Assembly (NCBI GenBank): GCA_964473155.1 | Contig: CAYYNT010000042.1 | Location: 1-39,505, forward strand | Direction: 5' to 3' | From: JAJFUG01 sp964473155 | GTDB lineage: Bacteria > Gemmatimonadota > Glassbacteria > GWA2-58-10 | DNA: 39,505 nt | Shown here: one piece after another, positions 1 to 8,880 of the stretch | Numbering within the stretch: position 1 is the stretch's first letter | Layout of the letters: the number at the start of each line of letters is the position of its first letter | Program-made: the position numbers and the translations under genes | The notes under the pieces: model-generated | What the model saw: the letters and a program-made list of their open reading frames with translations, nothing else | Databases searched by the model: none | Told to the model about the DNA's origin: nothing

Positions 1-202
1 AGTTGAAGTTAATCTTGAAAAATAGCCCCCATAGATTATTTTTAATTCCTACCGGCAGTATTAAGGCGACGGCAGATATTAGAGCTATCCCACGTATTGT
101 TCCAGCCTGACAGTTCTGTTGCCTAAAGACTGAAGAATCATTTTCTGATAGATTAATCTGATGGTTTATTCTTCATAGATTATTTTTCCTGGAGGAAGCT
201 GG

Positions 203-442
203 ATGGATTCATACGAGCAGCAGAAGCGGTTTGAGAAATTTATGATTCAGCAGGGCGGGCGTCCCGAGGATTTCGAGTTTCTGATAGAATACGACATCCC
301 CCGGCAGTCGGATGCTTTCCCGGTCACAGGCAGAGTAATGATAGTGAACAAGAAAGACGGAGGCAGAAAAAACTACAGTTTTGATTCGACGCGGGACTGG
401 CTGGCGGAATTGGCGTCCGATTTCTCGAAAGGCCTGATCTGA
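203..442 (+). CDS. Small hypothetical protein (79 aa)
   Basis: I do not recognise this protein. It is a short, charged, soluble-looking chain with no signal peptide or membrane segment. Mixed hydrophobic and polar residues suggest a small alpha/beta fold, and the C-terminus is DWLAELASDFSKGLI. A strong Shine-Dalgarno, GGAGGA at 191-196, lies 6 bases before the ATG, which supports both the start and the reality of the gene. It lies 111 bp upstream of carB on the same strand, but a weak hairpin between them (488-502) leaves it open whether they are co-transcribed. An antisense reading frame over the same bases has no such ribosome site and is taken as a shadow. Confidence 0.65.
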   Translation: MDSYEQQKRFEKFMIQQGGRPEDFEFLIEYDIPRQSDAFPVTGRVMIVNKKDGGRKNYSFDSTRDWLAELASDFSKGLI

Positions 443-487
443 ATCCCGGCCGGGTGACGACATAAAGCCTCGGGGCCATTGTGTGAT

Positions 488-506
488 AAGCGCAGGCCGC
501 TTTTAA
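488..506 (+). terminator. Weak hairpin followed by T-run
   Basis: AAGCG, loop CAGGC, CGCTT, then further T residues. The stem is only 5 bp, so this is at most a leaky terminator between the small gene at 203-442 and carB. Confidence 0.25.
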
Positions 507-553
507 TATCGAAACGTATATAATGCAGGTTCGACACCATAAACGCTGGAGAG

Positions 554-3500
554 ATGATGCCCAAAAGAGATGACATTCAGAAAGTGCTGATTATAGGATC
601 GGGTCCCATTGTCATCGGTCAGGCCTGCGAATTCGACTACTCTGGAACGCAGGCCTGCAAGGCCCTGCGGAAACTGGGATACAGGATTGTGCTGGTGAAT
701 TCCAATCCGGCCACGATCATGACAGACCCCGGCATGGCGGATGTCACGTACATCGAGCCTCTGACCGTGGAATCTCTCACAGCCATAATCGAAAAGGAGA
801 GGCCGGATGCCCTGTTGCCCAACCTGGGCGGCCAGACCGGACTGAACCTGTCCTCGGAACTTGTTCAGGCGGGTGTTCTGGAGAAGTTCGGGGTCAAGGT
901 GATCGGCGTGAACGTGGATGCCATAAAGAGGGGCGAGGACCGGATCGCGTTCAAGGAAACCATGGAACGTCTCGGCATTGAGATGCCGAAAAGCAAACCG
1001 GCGTTCAGCCTGGAAGAGGCCGAGGAGGTGGTCAAGGAACTCGGTTTCCCGGTGGTCATACGCCCGGCCTATACGCTCGGCGGCACGGGCGGCGGACTGG
1101 TGTACAACATCGACGAGTTCCGCACGGTGGTCAGCCGGGGGCTTGCCGCCAGCATGATCCATCAGGTGCTGGTCGAGGAATCGGTGCTCGGCTGGGAGGA
1201 ACTGGAGCTCGAGGTGGTGCGGGATGCCAAAAACCAGATGATCACGGTCTGCTTCATCGAGAATGTAGATCCGATGGGCGTGCATACCGGGGATTCCTAC
1301 TGCACCGCGCCCATGCTCACGATCAGCAAGGAACTCCAGGAAAAGCTTCAGAAATATTCCTACTCGATAGTCGAGGCGATTGAGGTTATCGGCGGGACGA
1401 ATATACAGTTCGCCCATGACCCGGATACCGGCCGGGTGGTGGTGATAGAGATCAATCCGCGCACATCTCGCTCCTCCGCCCTGGCCTCCAAAGCCACGGG
1501 CTTCCCGATAGCGCTTGTCTCTTCGATGCTTGCCGCCGGGCTGACCCTGGACGAGATACCGTACTGGCGCGATGGGACCCTGGAGAAATACACTCCTGGC
1601 GGCGATTACGTGGTGGTGAAATTCGCACGCTGGGCTTTCGAGAAATTCAAGGGCGTCCAGGACAAGCTCGGCACACAGATGCGGGCGGTCGGCGAGGTGA
1701 TGAGTATCGGCAGGAACTACAAGGAAGCTTTCCAGAAGTCGATACGCTCGCTGGAAATCGGCAGGCACGGCCTGGGATTCGCGAAGAATTTCAACTCCAG
1801 GACAAAGGAAGAACTGCTCCAGATGCTGGTGTTCCCCAACAGCGAGCGTCAGTTCGTAATGTACGAGGCCCTGCGCAAGGGCGTCACAATCGATGAGCTG
1901 CACGAAAAGACAAAGATCAAGCGCTGGTTCATCCAGCAGATGAAAGAACTGGTGGAACTGGAGGAAAGAATCCTCAAACACAAAGGCGGCCTTCCTCCTG
2001 ATGACCTTTTGATTCAGGCCAAGAAAGACGGTTTTGCTGACCGGTATCTGGCCCGGATACTGGGGATAAAGGAAAGCGCCGTCCGGGAGCGCCGCACGGC
2101 CCTGGGCATCGAAGAAAACTGGCGGCCGGTGCCGGTCAGCGGCGTGGAGGATGCGGCCTACTACTATTCCACTTACAACGCCCCGGACGCCGTGGCCACA
2201 AGCGGCAGGCCCAAGGTCATGGTCCTGGGCGGAGGGCCGAACCGGATCGGCCAGGGGATCGAGTTCGATTACTGCTGCGTCCATGCGGCGTTCGCTCTCC
2301 GGGCGATGGATTACGAATCGATCATGGTCAACTGCAACCCGGAGACTGTCTCCACGGACTATGACACCTCCAACAAGCTGTATTTCGAGCCGCTGACTGT
2401 CGAGGACGTACTGCAGATATACCGGAAGGAGAAGCCGCTCGGGGCGATTGTGCAGTTCGGCGGCCAGACCCCTCTGAATATCGCCAGTGAGCTATCCGCC
2501 CATGGAGTGAAGATTCTGGGGACCACGCCGGAGACAATCGATCTGGCCGAGGACCGCGACAGGTTCCGCAAAATCATGCAGGAACTGGACATCCCCCAGC
2601 CGGTCTCGGGTATGGCGAGCAACATGGAACAGGCCCTTGAACTGGCCGGGGAAATCGGCTATCCCCTGATGGTGCGGCCCTCGTATGTCCTGGGCGGGCG
2701 CGGGATGGAAATCGTGCGGGACGAGGAGATGCTGCGGGAGTATGTCGAGGCGGCGGTCGAGATCAGCCCCGAGCGGCCGATCCTGATCGATAAGTTCCTC
2801 GAAAACGCGATCGAGACCGAGGCGGATGCGATCTGTGACGGCGAGGAGGCTTTCGTGCCGGCGGTGATGGAGCATATCGAGCTGGCCGGAATACATTCCG
2901 GCGACTCAGCCTGCGTGATTCCGCCGATCAGCCTCTCACCGGAGCATATCCGCACTATCGAGGAATATACGCGCAAGATTGCGGTGAAGCTCAATGTTGT
3001 CGGCCTGATGAACATCCAGTATGCCATAGCCGCCGATAAGGTCTATGTACTGGAAGCCAACCCACGCGCGAGCCGCACGGTGCCGCTGGTCAGCAAGGTC
3101 TGCAATATCCCGATGGCCAGCCTGGCCACTCAGGTGATGCTGGGCAGGAAAATAAAGGAGCTGGGTCTCAAGCGGGGACAATTCAGGCATTTCGGCGTCA
3201 AGGAAGCGGTGTTCCCGTTCAACATGTTCCCGGAAGTCGACCCCGTTCTTGGCCCGGAGATGCGTTCCACCGGCGAAGTCCTGGGGATTTCCGACAATTT
3301 CGGCCTCTCGTTCTACAAGGCCCAGGATGCCGCCGGTCAGTGCCTTCCCATGACAGGCAACGTGCTGATCACGGTCGCCGATTCAGACAAGGAATTGATT
3401 CTGGATGCTGCCAGGCAGTTCCTGAAACTGGGTTTCGGGATCAAGTCCACACGGGGCACGAAAGAGTATCTCGACCGGAACGGCGTGAATTCGGAGCTGA

Positions 3501-3757
3501 TATTCAAGATCAGCGAGGGGCGGCCGAACATCGAGGATGCCATACGGAACGGAGAGATTCAACTGGTGATCAACACTCCGGCAGGGAAAAGAAGCGCGAT
3601 GGATGATTCCTACATCCGGAAAGCGGCGATCAAGCACAAAGTGCCGTACATAACCACGCCCGCCGCCGCGGTCGCCACCGCAAAGGGCATCAGGGCCTGC
3701 CGGCACGGCAGGGGTTCCCTGAAAAGCCTTCAGGAATACCACGCTTCAATAGGGTGA
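554..3757 (+). CDS. carB: Carbamoyl-phosphate synthase large subunit
   Basis: CarB makes carbamoyl phosphate from bicarbonate, ATP and ammonia supplied by the glutaminase subunit CarA, feeding pyrimidine and arginine synthesis in the cytoplasm. At 1067 aa it is the normal full length. The two homologous halves are visible. The N-terminal half opens with the nucleotide-fold motif IGSGPIVIGQACEFDYSGTQ near residues 14-33. The second half repeats it as LGGGPNRIGQGIEFDY near residue 557. Each half carries an ATP-grasp domain (AYTLGGTGGG; SYVLGGRGMEI). The C-terminal ~130 residues are the MGS-like allosteric domain (NTPAGK, then DDSYIRKAA). The start is one of two consecutive ATGs after GGAGA. No carA lies next to it, so the glutaminase gene must be elsewhere. 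A convergent palindrome follows the stop. Confidence 0.97.
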   Translation: MMPKRDDIQKVLIIGSGPIVIGQACEFDYSGTQACKALRKLGYRIVLVNSNPATIMTDPGMADVTYIEPLTVESLTAIIEKERPDALLPNLGGQTGLNLSSELVQAGVLEKFGVKVIGVNVDAIKRGEDRIAFKETMERLGIEMPKSKPAFSLEEAEEVVKELGFPVVIRPAYTLGGTGGGLVYNIDEFRTVVSRGLAASMIHQVLVEESVLGWEELELEVVRDAKNQMITVCFIENVDPMGVHTGDSYCTAPMLTISKELQEKLQKYSYSIVEAIEVIGGTNIQFAHDPDTGRVVVIEINPRTSRSSALASKATGFPIALVSSMLAAGLTLDEIPYWRDGTLEKYTPGGDYVVVKFARWAFEKFKGVQDKLGTQMRAVGEVMSIGRNYKEAFQKSIRSLEIGRHGLGFAKNFNSRTKEELLQMLVFPNSERQFVMYEALRKGVTIDELHEKTKIKRWFIQQMKELVELEERILKHKGGLPPDDLLIQAKKDGFADRYLARILGIKESAVRERRTALGIEENWRPVPVSGVEDAAYYYSTYNAPDAVATSGRPKVMVLGGGPNRIGQGIEFDYCCVHAAFALRAMDYESIMVNCNPETVSTDYDTSNKLYFEPLTVEDVLQIYRKEKPLGAIVQFGGQTPLNIASELSAHGVKILGTTPETIDLAEDRDRFRKIMQELDIPQPVSGMASNMEQALELAGEIGYPLMVRPSYVLGGRGMEIVRDEEMLREYVEAAVEISPERPILIDKFLENAIETEADAICDGEEAFVPAVMEHIELAGIHSGDSACVIPPISLSPEHIRTIEEYTRKIAVKLNVVGLMNIQYAIAADKVYVLEANPRASRTVPLVSKVCNIPMASLATQVMLGRKIKELGLKRGQFRHFGVKEAVFPFNMFPEVDPVLGPEMRSTGEVLGISDNFGLSFYKAQDAAGQCLPMTGNVLITVADSDKELILDAARQFLKLGFGIKSTRGTKEYLDRNGVNSELIFKISEGRPNIEDAIRNGEIQLVINTPAGKRSAMDDSYIRKAAIKHKVPYITTPAAAVATAKGIRACRHGRGSLKSLQEYHASIG

Positions 3758-3794
3758 TGAAAGCTTTTTCAGCGCTGAAAGATTTGTCTGTCCA

Positions 3795-3822
3795 GTAGGG
3801 GCGACCGGCCGGTCGCCCCTAC
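3795..3822. repeat. 28-bp perfect palindrome, type B, at a convergent junction
   Basis: The left arm GTAGGGGCGACCGG is followed directly by its exact reverse complement, and then ACGTTATTTT. It sits between the stop of carB (+) and the stop of the DUF4091 gene (-). A near-identical copy lies at 30399-30422 at another convergent junction. It can fold as a very stable hairpin on either strand, so it is probably a bidirectional terminator as well as a dispersed repeat. Confidence 0.85.
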
Positions 3823-3860
3823 GTTATTTTCCAGTCAGACGATGGATACAAGCCGTTCTT

Positions 3861-6101
3861 TTACATCTCCAGCAGTTTTTTCACCAGCCGGTCCTTCCAG
3901 ACATCCATCACCCGGTCGCTTTTCGCGCGCTCCCAGAAATCATCCAGCGTGCTGGTCCCGCCCTGGCCCCGTCCGGCGGACACCTCGCCGAACAGCGTGG
4001 TCAGGAAGCCGCTCAGGTCGACGCCCTTTTCCGCGGCGCGTTTCTTGAGCGTTTCCAGAAGGCGGCGGTCATCCCAGGCCTCTCGCAGGCCGGTCATGAA
4101 CGGCGCCGGAAGCATGCCGAACGGGGTCTGCCAGGCGTACATCCAGTTCTCGCCGTCCAGGGTGTCGAAACGGTTGCCCCAGTTGTAGGCCCAGACCAGC
4201 GAACCGCGGCTGTCGTGCCCGGCGAAATACCAGCCGAACGTGTAGCGCGGCACGCCGGGAAGCGACTTGTCGGAAGTGAATGAATACTGCCAGAGCGTCT
4301 TGCCGCCCGCGCGCACCTCGTTCGGCAGGTTCCAGTTCTCGGCCACGGCGTTGGTGCAGAATATGTCGACATCCTCGAGGAAATCTATCCCGCCGTAGTA
4401 GTGATGGATCGAGCCGTAAATCTGCACTTTCGGGTCGCCCTGGCGCAGAAGGGCCACCTGCTGCTTGAACTGCGGCTTGATGAAAAACAGCATACCCTTG
4501 TCCGAGGTATACTGGTGCCACTTGGCCGGTTCATCGAACGGAGTGAGGATCACATTCGGCCAGCCTGCGGAATCGGCGTGGGCACGGAAGCGGCGCGCCC
4601 ATTCGACTATGTACGGGGCGACCTCGGGCGGCACGTTGTCCGGGTTGCGGAAAGCCAGTTCGCTCCAGCCGCGGTCATCCAGCCCGAGCATGGTCTGGGC
4701 CAGGATACGGGGAAGGTGCATGGTGCGCGGGAAACCGTAGGGATTGCCGCCCAGGAAATAGACCATGTCGGTCATCCCGGCGCGTTTCGCCGAGAGCATG
4801 AACTCGTCCATCAGGCGGAAATCCATCTCAAAGCTGCCGCCGTTCTTTTTCATCTCCGGGCGGTCGGACTGGTACCAGATGTTGACCATGTTGTGGTTGT
4901 TCTGCGTGAGCCACTCCATCTCGAACTCGGGTATCAGGCCGTTGGTGCAGCCGCCTAATTTCAGGCCCGCTTCCTTCATGGTCAGAAGCCGGCGGTCAAG
5001 AATCTCAAGTTCCAGCGGGACAGCCGTCTCCTCGAATCCGCCGGACTTCGCGGCTTTTATCCGCACGGCGGCCTTGTATTTGCCCGCGCGGCTGGTTTTT
5101 TCATCGGTCTTGAGAGTGATCAGCAGCATGTGGCTGCGCCCGGCCGGGACATCGAACTCGTAGGCGGGCCAGAGGCGCTGAGGGAACGGCTCCACAAAAT
5201 AGTTGCGGATGTTCCAGCCCTTGACCAGCGAGTACTCGGCCACGCGGACCTCGGATTCGGCCACTGTCCGGCCGGAGCTGTCTTTCAGCGGGTCGACCGT
5301 CACGGTCACTCCCTTGAGATCGGCGCCATTGGCATAGATACCCAGCTGAAGCGGCTCCTGCTCGTTCAGGAACATCCGGGCGCTGAGCGCCGCACCGGCC
5401 TCGCCCGCCCGGGGAGCACTGACCGGCAGGACCACATCCATGTAATTGCGCGCGAACGGCACGAGCCTGCGCCCGGTCCAGTCGACAGGCAGCACTGGGG
5501 TCTCGGCCAGATCCCAGTAGGTAGGGTCGATTGCGGCGCGTTTCTGCGCGCGGGCAACCCATTCGCGGCATTCGGCCTCATAGCGGGCCTGCTCATCCGG
5601 CAGCGGGGCGGTAAGACGCGCCGCGCGTATTTTCAGCTCCCCGCCGGGAGAGACGATCCTGAAACGGATTGTCCCGGAGGGCAGGTGACGGTAGATCATG
5701 TCGGCCGGGGCGGGGATGCGCGCGGTGCGCCACTGGCTGTCGCCGTGGCCGCCGAACCGGTGCACCTCGTCGAACGGACTGTCGGTGCTGAGGCCGGAGT
5801 AGACCTCGGCGGTGATCATTTCCTTGACGTTGTCCAGATACTCCAGTTCCAGGACAACCATCTCGCCGCGCGGCGGGCGGTTGCCGCTGAACCAGGCCGG
5901 GGCCTCCAGCAGTCCGCCACGACGGCCGGTGAGAGTAAGGCCGGTCCCTGAGCCGCTCCAGGCGTTGTCACCGGACGCAGGAGTCATGGCCAGGGGCAGC
6001 TTCACCCCGGCCGGGGCCTTGAACGTGAGCGCCGCGGCGGACATGGACGGCAAGGCGAACAAAAGACAGAGAATGCTGGCGGCAAACAAGTTACGGTTCA
6101 T
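3861..6101 (-). CDS. Secreted DUF4091 / GH123-like glycoside hydrolase
   Basis: A 746-aa exported protein. The chosen ATG at 6101 follows AAGGACC, and residues 1-24 form a signal peptide (MNRNLFAASILCLLFALPSM...). An upstream in-frame start would bury this signal. The middle is beta-rich (accessory or jelly-roll-like). The C-terminal half looks like a TIM barrel of the DUF4091/GH123 type. A DE pair in TPFDEPAKW near residue 522 matches the Asp-Glu pair that GH123 enzymes use for substrate-assisted cleavage of N-acetylgalactosaminides. DDRRLLETLKKRAA near residue 677 is typical of the DUF4091 tail. Exact substrate unknown. It is separated by a 563-bp spacer from the upstream minus-strand genes, so it probably has its own promoter. 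Confidence 0.75.
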   Translation of the reverse strand: MNRNLFAASILCLLFALPSMSAAALTFKAPAGVKLPLAMTPASGDNAWSGSGTGLTLTGRRGGLLEAPAWFSGNRPPRGEMVVLELEYLDNVKEMITAEVYSGLSTDSPFDEVHRFGGHGDSQWRTARIPAPADMIYRHLPSGTIRFRIVSPGGELKIRAARLTAPLPDEQARYEAECREWVARAQKRAAIDPTYWDLAETPVLPVDWTGRRLVPFARNYMDVVLPVSAPRAGEAGAALSARMFLNEQEPLQLGIYANGADLKGVTVTVDPLKDSSGRTVAESEVRVAEYSLVKGWNIRNYFVEPFPQRLWPAYEFDVPAGRSHMLLITLKTDEKTSRAGKYKAAVRIKAAKSGGFEETAVPLELEILDRRLLTMKEAGLKLGGCTNGLIPEFEMEWLTQNNHNMVNIWYQSDRPEMKKNGGSFEMDFRLMDEFMLSAKRAGMTDMVYFLGGNPYGFPRTMHLPRILAQTMLGLDDRGWSELAFRNPDNVPPEVAPYIVEWARRFRAHADSAGWPNVILTPFDEPAKWHQYTSDKGMLFFIKPQFKQQVALLRQGDPKVQIYGSIHHYYGGIDFLEDVDIFCTNAVAENWNLPNEVRAGGKTLWQYSFTSDKSLPGVPRYTFGWYFAGHDSRGSLVWAYNWGNRFDTLDGENWMYAWQTPFGMLPAPFMTGLREAWDDRRLLETLKKRAAEKGVDLSGFLTTLFGEVSAGRGQGGTSTLDDFWERAKSDRVMDVWKDRLVKKLLEM

Positions 6102-6664
6102 GCTTAGGTCCTTTGCCAGGGGTGAATGAATGTAAACGGTACGTAGTAGTAGCAAGAAGGACGACTATTGTTCACGAAACGATTCTTGAGAGTAGAAATC
6201 TACAGAAAGATATACTTTCGGGCATAACTGTCCAGGGAAAAGCAGAGTAACACGAGCTGATTATTGACCTGCCATCCAATCAGAGAGACCAAGTTTTTCA
6301 GGACAGGGATTTCATGTCCTTTTCCGTCTTGTGGAAAAGGACCAAAAGACGCTGGGGGCCGTAAACTCGCAGTGGCCACGGTGGAACAGTAAACTTTGGG
6401 TGTGCACGGCTCTTTTTCACGCTGCCCGGTGAAATAGGAGCGGAATCAAAACTCCGTATACGCTTAAGCCGGAAAAACAGGCGTGGCCCGGACGAGTTGC
6501 GCGGCCCCGCTGGCTTTGCTGCTTTCGCCGAAACGAAAGCAGATCAAGTAGTTACAATATTTATCAAATACCGGAATCACCAGGATTTTCTCCGGACAGC
6601 TTTGACTTTCGGGATTAAACAGCAACACTTTCAAGTGTGGATTGCTGACCAAGATGACGGGGGA
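6102..6664. other. 563-bp non-coding spacer with one strong hairpin
   Basis: No convincing gene is present. A 10-bp perfect stem (GTCCTTTTCC, loop GTCTTGT, GGAAAAGGAC) lies at 6316-6342. No T-run follows on either strand, so it is not a standard terminator. The segment nearest 6101 should hold the promoter of the DUF4091 gene. A 62-codon minus frame at 6464-6652 has no recognisable similarity or ribosome site. Confidence 0.5.
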
Positions 6665-7081
6665 CTAACCGCAGCTTTCGGCCAGTCTTTTCACCCGCTC
6701 GATCACCTTTGCCACCAGGCCGCCGGAGATCATCTCGCCCAGGAAACCGTCGCGGTGGCAGTCCAGCTCGACCAGGGTGACAAGCAGGCGGCGGCAGTCG
6801 TCCAGGGTGGCGTCCTCCAACAGGGCGGGGTCATCGCGGTAGCGGGCGGCTTCTTTCTGCCATCCGATCCAGCGGAAGCCCTCCGGGGTCCAGCCGCCAT
6901 TGCGCACCTCGCTGATGAATTCGAGGACCGTCGAGTTGTACTCCAGGCGCGGCAGCCCGCCGCCGGGCAGGACGTTCCATCCGCCGGGCTTGAAATCGGG
7001 CCGGGTGAACGGCTCCAGGAAACGGATGATTCCAGCGGGATTGAAATTATTCCGGTTTCGTCCGCTTCCTGGAGCTATCAT
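6665..7081 (-). CDS. DUF6508 domain protein
   Basis: A 138-aa cytosolic protein of unknown function. The segment from LEYNSTVLEFISEVRNGGW through the FRW..WQKEAARY stretch, then LDDCRRLLVTLVELDCHRD, FLGEMISGGLVAKVIERVKR, matches my memory of the DUF6508 family. In that family an acidic/aromatic W..W core is followed by 'leaDl..lrklLt..vR.DRF.eGhl..m...G.i..iL.rL'. Start choice: the ATG at 7081 is preceded by GGAGG at optimal distance, better than the in-frame TTG at 7096. The stop of the upstream glycosidase lies 11 bp before this ATG, so the two are probably translated from one message. Function in that pairing is not known. Confidence 0.75.
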   Translation of the reverse strand: MIAPGSGRNRNNFNPAGIIRFLEPFTRPDFKPGGWNVLPGGGLPRLEYNSTVLEFISEVRNGGWTPEGFRWIGWQKEAARYRDDPALLEDATLDDCRRLLVTLVELDCHRDGFLGEMISGGLVAKVIERVKRLAESCG

Positions 7082-7092
7082 TACGCCTCCGC

Positions 7093-8586
7093 TCAATGCG
7101 CCTTCGCGGCGCTGATCAAGAGTGAAAGGACATCCGCCATCCCCGCTTTACCGTCTCCGTTGATATCCAGGCAGGGATCGGTGGATTTGTCCCTCAAGGC
7201 CCTTATCAGGGCCACCACATCCGGAACGCCCAGCACCCCGTTGCCGTCGAAATCCCCCGGAAGGCTCATCGTGCAGGTGGGGGCGGGCTTTTCGAAGAAC
7301 ACCACCGCCGCGCTCATCGCGGGCATGGATACGCTGGTCACCGGCGTATACTTCAGACTGACTTTTTCCGCGCCGGTGGCCGGGTCCGCCCAGTACTGCG
7401 TCGTGGAGCCGTCGTCCTCGGCCAGGTACATCGTATCCGGCAGCGCCACGTTGCGGGCCGAGGCGCTGACATTGCACAACACCCAGCCTTTCTGGTATTC
7501 GCGCCGCAGCACCGTGTTCCAGATAAGCTGGCTCAGGCCCTGCCACTCGCTTTTCCAGGGACCCAGATCAAGCTCGAACTCCGGGTACCAGAGTACATTG
7601 CCAACCGCGCCCACATCTCCCGGCCCGTACAGGGTCAGGTACAGACGGCCGATATTGGTCAGCAGGTATGTGCCGGTCAGCCACATGCGCTGACGGGCGC
7701 TGGCCTGGGCGGTCTCTTCATTATAATATCCCTGGGCGTGAAGGTAAACGCCTTTGCTCTGGATGTTCCGCACCCGCAGGATCGCCTGCTGGGCATCCTC
7801 GGCGCTGCTCCAGCCGCCCCAGGTCTCCAGCATCGCGCCGTGCATGTAATCACCCTTGTAGTAGTGCGCTCCGGCGCTTTCGACCCAGTTGGTCTGCAGG
7901 TTGTCGATATTGGGGAAGAAATATAACCCGGCCGAGTCCAGCTTGGCGAAGACTTTCTGTCCCCAGTTGTTCAGCTTGGGCACCCAGTTGGAGGACGTAT
8001 TGCTGACATTGTCGAAAAGAGCGGAGTAATTGGTGCGGCCAAAAATGGCCTCGATCGTGTAAGTGTCGGCAAATACACCGTCGCACTCGTTGCCCTGCAT
8101 CTCATCGATACAGGAGGCGGCCCACCAGTCCAGGACTTCCGGGTTGCCTATATCCAGTATATAACGCTCGTTATTGTGGATTACCCTCTCGCCCGCTGAG
8201 TTTTTCAGTATCCAGTCCGGGTGCTTTTTCACCTCGCTCCAGTTGGAAAGCGGGCTGCTGCCGGGGGTCCATTCTCCTTTGATGATAGTGGAGGAAAGCG
8301 TATCCACGGTGATCGAAAGCTTGTAATGCAGGTGCAGGAAATCGGGGTTGAAGGAGCGGATGCGGCGGATGTCGGGCAGCCTCATTTTCTGCACGCCCAC
8401 ATAGCGCTGGGCGACAAAGCGCGCCTCCGCATCGGTCAGACCGCCGTGAAGCTGGTCGGAGAAAATGTGCACCGAACGGTGTTTGAGCGAATCGTACGAG
8501 CTGGCCGGGAACGGACGCCTGGCAAAAAGAGCGAACGGCGAAACCATAAGCGCTGAAAGAACGAAGACCATACAGCGTAAGTACAT
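7093..8586 (-). CDS. Secreted GHL15-like glycosidase with C-terminal dockerin-type repeats
   Basis: A 497-aa exported protein. The ATG at 8586 follows AAGGG and opens a signal peptide (MYLRCMVFVLSALMVSPFAL). The body reads as a TIM-barrel 'putative glycoside hydrolase' of the GHL15 type, with strand ends such as FNPDFLHLHYKL, ILDIGNPEVLDWW and CDGVFADTY. The acidic residue in VFADT is a plausible catalytic Asp. The last ~55 residues hold two 12-residue calcium loops of dockerin type, DFDGNGVLGVPD and DINGDGKAGMAD, each followed by a helix. Dockerins normally bind cohesins. No cohesin is in this window, and in many non-cellulosomal bacteria such repeats occur on secreted proteins with no known partner. 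Substrate unknown; the family call is less certain than the dockerin call. Confidence 0.7.
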   Translation of the reverse strand: MYLRCMVFVLSALMVSPFALFARRPFPASSYDSLKHRSVHIFSDQLHGGLTDAEARFVAQRYVGVQKMRLPDIRRIRSFNPDFLHLHYKLSITVDTLSSTIIKGEWTPGSSPLSNWSEVKKHPDWILKNSAGERVIHNNERYILDIGNPEVLDWWAASCIDEMQGNECDGVFADTYTIEAIFGRTNYSALFDNVSNTSSNWVPKLNNWGQKVFAKLDSAGLYFFPNIDNLQTNWVESAGAHYYKGDYMHGAMLETWGGWSSAEDAQQAILRVRNIQSKGVYLHAQGYYNEETAQASARQRMWLTGTYLLTNIGRLYLTLYGPGDVGAVGNVLWYPEFELDLGPWKSEWQGLSQLIWNTVLRREYQKGWVLCNVSASARNVALPDTMYLAEDDGSTTQYWADPATGAEKVSLKYTPVTSVSMPAMSAAVVFFEKPAPTCTMSLPGDFDGNGVLGVPDVVALIRALRDKSTDPCLDINGDGKAGMADVLSLLISAAKAH

Positions 8587-8659
8587 TAGGGGGCCCTTTC
8601 GTTTAGTAAACATATTAGACGCACGTCAAAGAACGACTATATCTGCTGACCGGCACTCT

Positions 8660-8678
8660 CCCCCGGGATTGCCGGGGG
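8660..8678. other. Hairpin in the divergent intergenic region
   Basis: CCCCCGG, loop GATTG, CCGGGGG. It lies in the 294-bp gap between the divergent glycosidase (-) and RDD (+) genes, within the presumed 5' leader of the glycosidase. There is no T-run. Role unknown; the rest of the gap is AT-rich and should hold two promoters. Confidence 0.4.
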
Positions 8679-8880
8679 CGGACGGCTCCGGAAGAATATG
8701 GAATGAATCGGACTATTAGATTAATAATAGCGTGTTGAAATGTCAAATCAATGGAAAAACGCTCATAAGCGGACGGTTATTTTATCTTGACACATTTTTG
8801 AACCTGATTCACCTTTTCCAGGTCAGAATGAGCGGACTACACGAAACCAGCCGAACATTCAACATTTTCCGGAGTCAAAG

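Noticed and set aside
30..187. Direct repeat CATAGATTATTTTT at 30-43 and 174-187
   Set aside because: Only 14 AT-rich bases in non-coding DNA with no structure between them; it could be chance or a small local duplication.
503..2284. A 593-codon open frame on the strand opposite carB
   Set aside because: It lies entirely over a highly conserved gene, has low-complexity composition rich in H, R and L, and arises from the third-position GC bias of carB. It is a shadow frame.
6316..6342. Intrinsic terminator at the 10-bp stem
   Set aside because: No T-run follows the stem on either strand, and it is far from the nearest stop codon.
6497..7693. A 398-codon plus-strand frame across the DUF6508 and glycosidase genes
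   Set aside because: It spans two convincing minus-strand genes and a spacer, and has no ribosome site or family likeness.
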